Shown piece by piece: positions 55,038-62,875 of a DNA stretch of 64,000 bases (its first letter is position 1; each line of letters opens with the position of its first letter). The translations under genes and the position numbers were made by a program. The stretch is from Virgibacillus proomii (GTDB lineage Bacteria; Bacillota; Bacilli; Bacillales; Amphibacillaceae). The DNA lies in contig NZ_FUFN01000010.1 of assembly GCF_900162615.1 (NCBI RefSeq), forward strand, positions 1,494,149 to 1,558,148. The letters run 5' to 3'. The notes below the pieces were generated by a model. That model made no database searches, was not told the DNA's origin, and was given only the letters and a program-made list of their open reading frames with translations.

Positions 55038-55152
55038 TTAATACACATAAAAAGCACGTACAACGTTTAGCAGAATAAACAATACTACAACTAAAGTAAA
55101 TCCAATGCTACAAGTAATAACTACCAACGGCGGCTTCAGTTGTTATTAACAC
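55038..55152 (-). pseudogene. Frameshifted YjcZ-like small protein
   Basis: After GAGGTG at the 5' end the frame reads TEAAVGSYYL and stops; the next frame over reads CSIGFTLVVVLFILLNVVRA and FYVY before TAA. Removing one base at about 55095-55100 joins them as GSYYCSIGFTLVVVLFILL, a plausible YjcZ paralogue. It looks like a recent single-base frameshift in a tandem duplicate. Confidence 0.5.
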
Positions 55153-55328
55153 CTCTAGTTCATTTACATTAACAATGTATGCCTATTACTAGTAAAAGAT
55201 ATAGGTAATAACCCAGTTTATTATTTTTTGGGCAAATGATTTTCCGCTGATTACCTGATTCATTTGTCTCTTACAGGATGGACATAATTACATATGATGT
55301 TGTAGCTGACGATAATGGGGGTGAACAT

Positions 55329-55586
55329 ATGTCAGGATCACATTATTATTCCTTATGTAGGAGACACATGGGAAAAGCAGTCGAAATTCGAACACATGGT
55401 GGTAGAGTCCATCGGGGAATTATTGAAAGAGTAAGCCCAAATAGAGTATATTTACGACCTTTAGGAAGAACAAGAGGTCTAGGTGGCTTTGGACTTGGCT
55501 ACTATGGATACGGATTTGGCTTTGGATTTGGTGTTGCTTTAGGAGCGATCGCAACATTGGCTGTATTGCCATTTTTCTTTTGGTAA
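55329..55586 (+). CDS. Small protein with Sm-like start and Gly-rich hydrophobic tail
   Basis: An 85-residue protein. Residues about 12-45 (GKAVEIRTHGGRVHRGIIER, then VSPNRVYLRPL) look like a two-strand Sm/LSM-type barrel. Residues 50-70 are Gly/Tyr/Phe-rich (GYYGYGFGFGFG) and the end is a hydrophobic segment (VALGAIATLAVLPFFFW). The ATG lies behind GGGGGTGAAC. I do not recognise a named family. The position next to YjcZ-type genes suggests a spore-envelope or membrane role, which is inference. Confidence 0.6.
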   Translation: MSGSHYYSLCRRHMGKAVEIRTHGGRVHRGIIERVSPNRVYLRPLGRTRGLGGFGLGYYGYGFGFGFGVALGAIATLAVLPFFFW

Positions 55587-55727
55587 CATTTATATTTTTA
55601 ACACAGAAGTATGTTCTTATTATATGATTTTTATAACGGGCAGCAAGCTACTTACTGACATTCAAGAAAAAGAAGTTCGAAGTGGTGAAATTTTGAATAG
55701 TAGAGTGTATACGTGTGCTAAGTGAGA

Positions 55728-56131
55728 ATAAAAGCCAGAAGAGCTCGTTTAGCGACGTACAAACTGGAGAGCTTCTGACGAGATAAAGGAAACATCTCCT
55801 TGCACAGGATATGTCGACCTTGAGCGTCCATCCCGCCTTTAGTTGGGATTCCCTTTATATTCAAGCCGCTGTTGACTTATCGTAGGAAGGAGATCGAAGT
55901 TTGCTAGGCGCTAAGCGCTTTAGCTAGACTCAAAAGCGGAAAGCGCTTGTTTAGCGACGTACAAACTGGAGAGCTTCTGACGAGATAAAGGAAACATGCC
56001 CTTGCACAGGATATGTCGACCTTGAGCGTCTATCTCGCCTTTAGTTGGGGTTTCCTTTATATTCAAGCCGCTGTTGACTTATCGTAGGAAGGAGATCGAA
56101 GTTTGCTAGGCGCTAAGCGCTTTAGCTAGAC
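55728..56131 (+). repeat. Tandem duplicate of a 182-base intergenic repeat (family D)
   Basis: Copy 1 (55748-55929) and copy 2 (55950-56131) begin TTTAGCGACGTACAAACTGG and end GCGCTTTAGCTAGAC, with only a few differences (for example CATCTCC against CATGCCC and GGGATTCC against GGGGTTTCC). Similar lead sequences (AAAAGC...) precede each, giving a period of about 202 bases. GGCGCTAAGCGC near the right end is palindromic. No coding function. Confidence 0.88.
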
Positions 56132-56559
56132 GGCGATGCTAATTTTCAAAAAATTTCCTATAAAATGTATATCATTTCCTGGACAATATAAACCGTGGCC
56201 GACAAGCCTTGGTGCAGAAGACTGCTTCGTTTACACTTATACGTTAAATATTAACATTTTTTACTATGACGTTAAACTTCTATACACTTTGAATATCTTT
56301 AAAATTACGTTTTCCAGTAGTTTATTGCCCGTTATTTATGGACGGTTTTATTCCTCAAATCGGAGGTGCTGTAGGGTTTTAAATACGGATGTTTAATTTT
56401 TAATATTCAGAATAATATTAACTATATTTTTTGCTTATCTAAGAAATAAGTCCTGATCAAAAGGATAGGTTATATTTCCCATTTTTATCATGTGAAAAAA
56501 GTACATTATGGAAAAAGTAGGTCTTTGTTATCAATTATCTAAAAAGTACATAAAGTCAA

Positions 56560-56588
56560 TTGACATAGAAAAAATGCTTCATTAGTCT
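56560..56588 (+). promoter_or_regulatory. Possible esxA promoter
   Basis: A perfect TTGACA (56560-56565) is followed 17 bases later by TAGTCT, a weak -10. Nothing else is seen in the 56132-56640 gap, which has no gene. Confidence 0.35.
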
Positions 56589-56664
56589 TGAAGAAGGAGA
56601 GGTACTAAAATTTTACTTTTCGCCTCAACAGAAATCATTTATTAAAAAGGGAGATGATGGTGTA

Positions 56665-56961
56665 ATGGCAGGACAAATTCGTATGACGCCTGATCAGCTG
56701 CAGGCAAAAGCAAAAAGGTATGGACATAGTGCTCAACAAATTGAGCAAATATTAAGAGATTTATCTAACTTACAAGAGGAGTTGCGCGGAGAATGGGAAG
56801 GTCGTGCATTTGAACGTTTTGATGACCAATTCCGGCAACTCAAACCTAAGGTACAGGATTTTGCTCAGTTAATGCAAGAAATTGAAATGCAATTAACGAA
56901 GACTGCTGAAGCTGTTGCACAACAAGACGAAGCACTATCTCAAAATTTTGGTCTAAGATAA
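56665..56961 (+). CDS. esxA: WXG100-family type VII secretion substrate EsxA
   Basis: A 98-residue helical hairpin protein, the standard WXG100 size. The turn motif is W44-E45-G46 within GEWEGRAF. Helix 1 spans about 8-40 and helix 2 about 47-90. EsxA is both an exported substrate and a core factor of the Firmicute (T7SSb) machine. GGGAGATGATGG lies before the ATG. It is the first gene of the esx/ess locus but is separated from esaA by 780 bases of mostly repeat DNA. Confidence 0.93.
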   Translation: MAGQIRMTPDQLQAKAKRYGHSAQQIEQILRDLSNLQEELRGEWEGRAFERFDDQFRQLKPKVQDFAQLMQEIEMQLTKTAEAVAQQDEALSQNFGLR

Positions 56962-57011
56962 TACCTGGCGAAATAATGTGTTAAAACAACATTTCGTGTC
57001 CTCATGGTTCA

Positions 57012-57039
57012 GAGCTGCACGGCTTAAGTTGTGCAGCTC
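57012..57039 (+). terminator. Hairpin after esxA
   Basis: GAGCTGCAC and GTGCAGCTC are perfectly complementary around an 10-base loop. A T-run is lacking, so it may attenuate or protect the esxA message rather than terminate fully. Confidence 0.55.
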
Positions 57040-57335
57040 ATGTGTTCTTAGCAATATTTTAAAATCAAACTAATGTTCAAAATACAAAGAAGCTTTTGGA
57101 AAGCTATTTTTTTCAACTTCTTTTATTTCCATTAAAGTAATACGAGTTATAACTTCATAGTAACTGTTCATAAAGGTTATCATCAAGACCGAGGTTGGCT
57201 AAGATTGCAGAGACCTTGAAAATTCTCGATATTGTTTTCGGAGTTTCCTTAACCTTTTAAAAAATCGTGGGTTATCGAGGTAAACGTTTTTCTCTAGTTC
57301 TGTCCAATATAGCTGATCCTGTCGAGTCAAGGTTC

Positions 57336-57606
57336 GAGATGACGTAGTTTCGTGTAGTGCGCTTGTACAGAATGTACTGACTTCTACGTTAATCAAAGGA
57401 CATGGGCGCTTTTTAGTAGAAGATCCTTTAGTAAATGCATGAGCATGGGGGTGGCTTCCTCGAAAAACTACTCTACGAAGAAAAAGCGTCTTCCCTTTCC
57501 AAGGAACGGAAAAACCAAGTCAATAAAGAAAACTTGGCTAGCAGCAAGCGAAGCGCAGATGTAGCCTAGTTGCACGTATACATAGAACTTAAAAATTTTC
57601 AACTAC
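57336..57606 (+). repeat. Family E repeat, left copy (between esxA and esaA)
   Basis: About 270 bases shared with 62489-62753: CGCTTGTACAG...GTACTGACTTCTA, CTTTTTAGTAGAAG, GGCTTCCTCGAAAA, AAGAAAACTTGGCTAGCAGC, AAGCGAAGCGCAGA and CCTAGTTGCACGTATAC...AGAACTTAAAAATTTT. Same orientation in both copies. Confidence 0.85.
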
Positions 57607-57742
57607 ATTGAATGAACTGCAACGCCAAAATTTTATATGTTCTAACGTGCGTTAAAATTCGACACATATTTTAACCTGATTTTTTGAATATCCGCTAATA
57701 GTTTTAAAACAAATTATTAATGCAATTCTAGGAGCTGTTTTT

Positions 57743-60700
57743 ATGAAAAAGTTAGATAAACGGTGGTTCCTGTTTTTGTTGTTAATCATTGTACTTGCCT
57801 CGAGTTTATCTTATCTCGCCTTAAATCAACAAGAGCAAACAGAAAGCACGAAAGAAGCAAAAGATATGAAAAAAATGTCAATTGCTCTTGTTAATGAAGA
57901 CAAGGGGGCAACGTTACATGGCGACGATTTAGCTTTTGGTGATGCATTTGTTCAAAGCGTAAACAATGATAATGAGCATGATTGGTTTGTTGTAAGTCGT
58001 GGGGTAGCGGAGAGCGGCTTAAAACGTAGTACATATGACATGATGATCGTTATTCCCAATGACTTTACAGAGAAGGCTCTTGCTATTGATGAGCCATCAC
58101 CGGAACCAGTTGTGCTAAATTATAAAATCAACGCTTCTGACAATGAGCATGTAACAGCAGAAGCTGAAAAAACGGCAAGCAACGTGTTAAATAATTTTAA
58201 TCGCCGAATCATTGATGTTTACTTTGCCAGTATCGTTGGTAACCTGCAAGGTGCCCAAGACAACATTGGTGAAATTATTAAAAAGCAAGCGATTTATACA
58301 CATAAACTTAATAATGAAGTGTCTGATCCATTAGGAAATTATACCAATCAGTTTAGCACCATTAAGGATAGTACTAATTTATCAAAAGAAAGTTTTGGTA
58401 ATTTTCAAGAATTAATGAATATGTTCCAAAAGCAATTAATGGATGATGCTAAACTCGATGAAAACTATTTATCTACATTGGGCGATGTTTCAAAATTAAA
58501 AGAACAAAACGGAGTACAATTACTCGAATTCTATCAAACATTAAATGAATTTGATGGATCGTTAAAGCAGCAGGATGTAGAACAGCAATTGGAAAGATTA
58601 CAGCTTGCTAACACCCGAATTAATGACCAGCTAAAAAATAGCGGTATGGTAGAAATTGAGCCGCCAGTAAAGTCAGTAGTGTACAGGAAAAGCAGTGGAG
58701 CAAATATTGCAACAGGAGCAGATACGCTAAAGAAATATTTGGACGACTCATTAGCTCAAGTACAGAAAACGTATAGCGATATTGAAAGAAGAATAAGTCC
58801 AGATTATTCGGGTGGTTTTACCGGCGTAATTTCAGATCGATTAGACGGTCTTCTTGCCAATGTGTTACGTAAAGATGATAAATTGGTAAATATGCTTTTA
58901 CAAAAACCGGCAGCAAATGCAAAAAATTATATTCATAAGCAAATAAGACGGTTGCCTTCACTGAATATGGATGACTTTGAAGAAGTAGGTCTGCCAAAGC
59001 ATACAGTTAAAGAGATTAGGAATGTTATTGCGGTAACAAAAAAATATATGGGGGAAGAGGGACTTGGTGCAAATGAAAATCTTAAACCGGGTGGCGACCC
59101 AACGAAGTTATTATCATATCAGATCAATCAACTAAAGGAAAAATTGCATACTTCAGGGATGACCATGTCTGACTCCGTAAAGTTGCCGAAAAATAAAAAA
59201 TCAGCGCAAACATTTAAATTAAAAATACCAAAGCACATTCTTGAAAAATATAAGGTAGAAAACTTAAAATTGACGATTCCTGGTATTGGTGATGTGGATT
59301 ATACAAAACAATACCAGGACGGTGAAATTATTCTTCCAGCAAATGAAGAAGGTATATTTACCGTTCAGGTTACACTTCGTTTGCTTGATAAGAAGTCAAA
59401 AGTAGACATTTTCAAGCCAATTCCTTGGGGTTGGAAATTGCATCAAAAAGATATTGAAAATGTAGATGTTCCGGAAACGGCACAAATTGAAACAGCGGAA
59501 ACACCTCTTGTTGCAAATGTAAAGGTTGAAGCAACTAAAGAACAAAAGCAAGATAAAACGAAAACTCAAGCTGGAGATAAGAAAACAACAGAGCAAAAGC
59601 CAACACCAGAAAAAGAACCAACACAACCAGGTGATGGGGGAGAAAGCAGAACTGAAACTGGTGAAAGCAAAGACGGAGAAAATCCTGGTGGTGATGGCAA
59701 CCCTGATGAAACAGGAACAGATGAGCCAAATGAAGAGAAGCCAACGGACGAAGAAGATAGTGTGCCGCTTGAAGAACTTAAGCCGGCAATCAAAAGAATT
59801 AAGATTATTAATAACCGCATTAACCATGAAATTATGACACCAATGGAAGGAATGGATAAAGCAACAAATAAATTAATTAGAGCTGTAACGAATACGGTAA
59901 CACCTTACCAAAAATTATTTTCGTCTTATGAAAGTTATTTTGGCTTAAATATGAGTAGCTCCAATTTACCGGAACAAATAAAAGGTAATTTATTAAAAGA
60001 TTTAGCTACTGAAGATTCGTTGTATTATCTCTTTAATAAAAAAGATATTCCTGGCTTAATAAAAGACTATATCGTTTTACAAATTAGTGATGAAGTAGCC
60101 AAACAAATTCGCACACCTTGGGCAAGCCTGCAAAAACAAATAGAAACGTATCAACAACAAGTTCAGTTTGCTAGGGAAAATGCAGATCAATTGGTTAATC
60201 GAGTTGAAAAAACTGCTGGTGAAGCCGCAGCACTTAATGAAACTCTTGCTGCAACACTAGAAGATGTAGACAATTGGCGGAAGAACAGTTTGAATTTAGT
60301 AAAGGCACAAGAACAAATTCAGGCAAGTGCAGAAGAAGAACAAACTGCTCTTGTTTCATTGGATAGTGAATTCCAACCATTATTAACAGCTAGTCAATCA
60401 TTAGCTGAACAAGCACAGGGAAATGTGACGGAATCAGACATCGTATATGACACATTTGACAGCATTGATAAACAGGCTGAAGCAATCCAGAAAAGTGGAA
60501 AAGATATTGTTAGCCAAGTAGAAGAATTATCGGTTGATATGACGAAGAAATTATTGGAAGATCAGGAGTTTGCGAAGAACTTTACTAGTGTATTGGCAAA
60601 TAGCCGGACTGGAGATCGACCAAATGAAGATCTGTATGACTTTTTATCCAATCCAGTCCAAACAAGCAGTGAAGGAACAATAACTTCTTCCGATGATACA

Positions 60701-61294
60701 TTTACACCTTATTTCTTAGTCTTAATCTGCTTTATCGTTGTCTTATTTACTGCTTATGTTATCTCAACGATCAATCAGAAAAAAGCAGAAGAGGATCCAT
60801 TCTCTAGCGAAAAATCACTCATTAATAAAAATACACCGATCACGTTGATAACTGCAGGAATTGGTGTGTTAGAGGGAATTGTAATTGGAGTTGTGTCAAG
60901 CTATACGATGAAGATAACCGATGACGGTATGTTAATGCTTACAGGTTTGATCGTCTTATTGATTACCGGAATGTTACTCATTGCTACTTATCTATTAAGA
61001 CAGTTAAAAATGTTCGGTATGTTTCTTCTGCTGATGGTGCTTAGTATGTACCTGTTCTTTACCAATGCGTTCGGTGCAGGAATTAAAGGAATGGACTATT
61101 TAAAAGACTTCTCCCCACTTCAATATTTAGAAACACTATTATGGAATGTGGTACTCGGGGAAGCCAATTATCAAGCGTCTATTCTACTGATTATCGGATT
61201 AATTATTTTAGGTGCTTTAGCGAATCTACTAGTAGTACATCGCTTAGAAAGAAAGGGAGATACAAACGATGAAAGTGAAACCGAAGCCAGTTAG
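57743..61294 (+). CDS. esaA: Type VII secretion protein EsaA (YueB-like)
   Basis: An 1183-residue membrane protein with the EsaA/YueB layout: one N-terminal helix (about 6-27), a very large extracellular region with coiled coils, and five C-terminal helices (from about 990: FLVLICFIVVLFTAYVIS onward). A low-complexity stretch rich in Lys, Glu, Pro and Gly (about 595-670) lies mid-protein. EsaA is an essential surface-exposed T7SSb component; YueB is the phage SPP1 receptor. An in-frame RBS GGAGCTG precedes the ATG. Confidence 0.92.
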   Translation: MKKLDKRWFLFLLLIIVLASSLSYLALNQQEQTESTKEAKDMKKMSIALVNEDKGATLHGDDLAFGDAFVQSVNNDNEHDWFVVSRGVAESGLKRSTYDMMIVIPNDFTEKALAIDEPSPEPVVLNYKINASDNEHVTAEAEKTASNVLNNFNRRIIDVYFASIVGNLQGAQDNIGEIIKKQAIYTHKLNNEVSDPLGNYTNQFSTIKDSTNLSKESFGNFQELMNMFQKQLMDDAKLDENYLSTLGDVSKLKEQNGVQLLEFYQTLNEFDGSLKQQDVEQQLERLQLANTRINDQLKNSGMVEIEPPVKSVVYRKSSGANIATGADTLKKYLDDSLAQVQKTYSDIERRISPDYSGGFTGVISDRLDGLLANVLRKDDKLVNMLLQKPAANAKNYIHKQIRRLPSLNMDDFEEVGLPKHTVKEIRNVIAVTKKYMGEEGLGANENLKPGGDPTKLLSYQINQLKEKLHTSGMTMSDSVKLPKNKKSAQTFKLKIPKHILEKYKVENLKLTIPGIGDVDYTKQYQDGEIILPANEEGIFTVQVTLRLLDKKSKVDIFKPIPWGWKLHQKDIENVDVPETAQIETAETPLVANVKVEATKEQKQDKTKTQAGDKKTTEQKPTPEKEPTQPGDGGESRTETGESKDGENPGGDGNPDETGTDEPNEEKPTDEEDSVPLEELKPAIKRIKIINNRINHEIMTPMEGMDKATNKLIRAVTNTVTPYQKLFSSYESYFGLNMSSSNLPEQIKGNLLKDLATEDSLYYLFNKKDIPGLIKDYIVLQISDEVAKQIRTPWASLQKQIETYQQQVQFARENADQLVNRVEKTAGEAAALNETLAATLEDVDNWRKNSLNLVKAQEQIQASAEEEQTALVSLDSEFQPLLTASQSLAEQAQGNVTESDIVYDTFDSIDKQAEAIQKSGKDIVSQVEELSVDMTKKLLEDQEFAKNFTSVLANSRTGDRPNEDLYDFLSNPVQTSSEGTITSSDDTFTPYFLVLICFIVVLFTAYVISTINQKKAEEDPFSSEKSLINKNTPITLITAGIGVLEGIVIGVVSSYTMKITDDGMLMLTGLIVLLITGMLLIATYLLRQLKMFGMFLLLMVLSMYLFFTNAFGAGIKGMDYLKDFSPLQYLETLLWNVVLGEANYQASILLIIGLIILGALANLLVVHRLERKGDTNDESETEAS

Positions 61295-61766
61295 AGTCAT
61301 CTTTATTATCTCCATAAGTCTGCTGGTGTTTTCCTTCTTTGGAACATCAGCAGCAACTGCTTCAAATAAAGGAAATTTGGAAATGAAAATCGATCGCATT
61401 ATGAAAGATGAATCAGAAAGAACTTCTAATCAGGAAACAGAACTGGACAAAGTATTTCCAACTTTATTTACTGAAGAAACGACGAAGGAAATTAATAGAC
61501 AAGCTGCCGAAAAAAAGCAATCGATGGAAGAATTAGAGAATATGCTGTTCAAGATGGATGCCGAGCCAAATAAAACATTACAAGTGACAAAGGACTCATT
61601 GTTTACCAATGATTATGTTGCAACTAGCAAACAAGCAGCGGATGTAAATGAGCCGGAAGAAGGGCCGGCTTCAGAATCCGGGAATACATGGTTAATTGCG
61701 TTAGCAGGGGTAGCTCTTCTTTTAAGTACAGGATTGTACTTCATGATGCAAAAAATGCTGAATTAG
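61269..61766 (+). CDS. essA: Type VII secretion protein EssA
   Basis: A 165-residue protein with an N-terminal signal or membrane segment (about 9-29) and a C-terminal helix (about 138-158), the EssA pattern; between them is a charged helical part (ELDKVFPTLFTEETTKE). EssA is a conserved membrane subunit of T7SSb. Its start overlaps the end of esaA by 26 bases, behind AAGGGAG. Confidence 0.85.
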   Translation: MKVKPKPVRVIFIISISLLVFSFFGTSAATASNKGNLEMKIDRIMKDESERTSNQETELDKVFPTLFTEETTKEINRQAAEKKQSMEELENMLFKMDAEPNKTLQVTKDSLFTNDYVATSKQAADVNEPEEGPASESGNTWLIALAGVALLLSTGLYFMMQKMLN

Positions 61767-61778
61767 GAGAATTGGTTG

Positions 61779-62036
61779 ATGGCAAAAGAGACACATATCA
61801 ATGTAACGATGGATTTTAGTAAAGCAGTAGATGGGGGCGGAAAATATGATCTTCGTATCCCCATTCAATTATCGGTAAAACAATTACTCTACTATGTGAT
61901 GGATACATTAAATCTTTCCGAGAAAAAAAGTGAACGTTTTGCAATTAAAGTGATAACGAAAAATCTATTAATTGCTGATGATGATTTTATAGCAGACTAC
62001 CCTGTTACAGATGGAGATATCTTACTCGTTTTATAA
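61779..62036 (+). CDS. esaB: Type VII secretion ubiquitin-like protein EsaB
   Basis: An 85-residue beta-grasp protein of the EsaB/YukD family (INVTMDFSK at the start, DLRIPIQLSVKQLL, and a closing DYPVTDGDILLVL). It is a small cytosolic T7SSb component. The ATG at 61779 lies eight bases after AGGAGA and is preferred to the TTG at 61776. It is 12 bases from essA. Confidence 0.9.
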   Translation: MAKETHINVTMDFSKAVDGGGKYDLRIPIQLSVKQLLYYVMDTLNLSEKKSERFAIKVITKNLLIADDDFIADYPVTDGDILLVL

Positions 62037-62049
62037 CCAAGTACCGATA

Positions 62050-62393
62050 TTTATCCCGCATGTAAGGTGCCGTAAGCCTCCCTCTTCAAGAGTTGTAGGG
62101 GAACGAAGAATTCTCTAAGGGAATATCAACGGTATCTAAATTCCTATTCGACTTACAGGAATAGATAGACTACTTGAATAGGCATCGCGGGTTTTCAAGG
62201 ACTAGGAAAGCTACGATAGCAATACATCGCGTTTTCTCAAGGATAAGGAAAACTTCGTTAGTGATACATTGCGATCTTTTCCCACAAAGTATGCTTCGAC
62301 ACTAGACCCATCACCACGCGAAATAAAACCTTTGTTCTACTTGTATCAGTAGAGGATGGAAGAAAACTTCTACGGAATGAAGTTTCACTTTAT
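62050..62393 (+). repeat. Family B repeat with family C insert (between esaB and essB)
   Basis: Bounded by TTTAT (62050-62054 and 62389-62393). It opens CCCGCATGTAAGGTGCCGTA as the other B copies do, has family C text in the middle (about 62160-62300: TTTTCAAGGACTAGGAAAGC, AGCAATACATCGCG) and closes TACGGAATGAAGTTTCAC. Confidence 0.75.
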
Positions 62394-62488
62394 CTATAGT
62401 TATCGCTTCGAATTAGGGCAATTCGCCCTTCTATACATATATTACTATTAGTGTATTCAAAAAGGGGGTAAATAGGGCCAAGAAGTTG

Positions 62489-62753
62489 GAGATGGCGAAG
62501 TTTCGAGTAGCGCTTGTACAGGACGTACTGACTTCTATGTTCCCCACAGGACGTGGTTGCTTTTAGTAGAAGGTCTTTTGGTAAATTCATGAGTAATAGG
62601 ACGACTTCCTCGAAAACCCATTCCAGCGCAAAAGCAGTTTGCTTTCCAAGGAGCGGAGAAACGAGCCAATAAAGAAAACTTGGCTAGCAGCAAGCGAAGC
62701 GCAGACGATAGCCTAGTTGCACGTATACTTAGAACTTAAAAATTTTTAACTAC
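62489..62753 (+). repeat. Family E repeat, right copy (between esaB and essB)
   Basis: The partner of 57336-57606 in direct orientation, sharing AAGAAAACTTGGCTAGCAGC and the neighbouring AAGCGAAGCGCAGA and CCTAGTTGCACGTATAC. It lies 123 bases before essB. Confidence 0.85.
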
Positions 62754-62875
62754 GTTGAAGAACTAATTTTATTCGTTCCAACGCGGAAGAAATTCGATTG
62801 TCATACTTTTTGAACAACCTTTAATATTGGAAAACAAAAAGATGGCTGTGAAAGCAGGTAAAGGAGTCATAAGAT

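Noticed and set aside
56136..56396. 86-codon open frame after the tandem repeats
   Set aside because: No ribosome site and no recognisable domain; it begins at the edge of the repeat.
59396..59837. Long antisense and alternative-frame ORFs in esaA
   Set aside because: They are shadows of the low-complexity Lys/Glu/Pro/Gly-rich part of EsaA.
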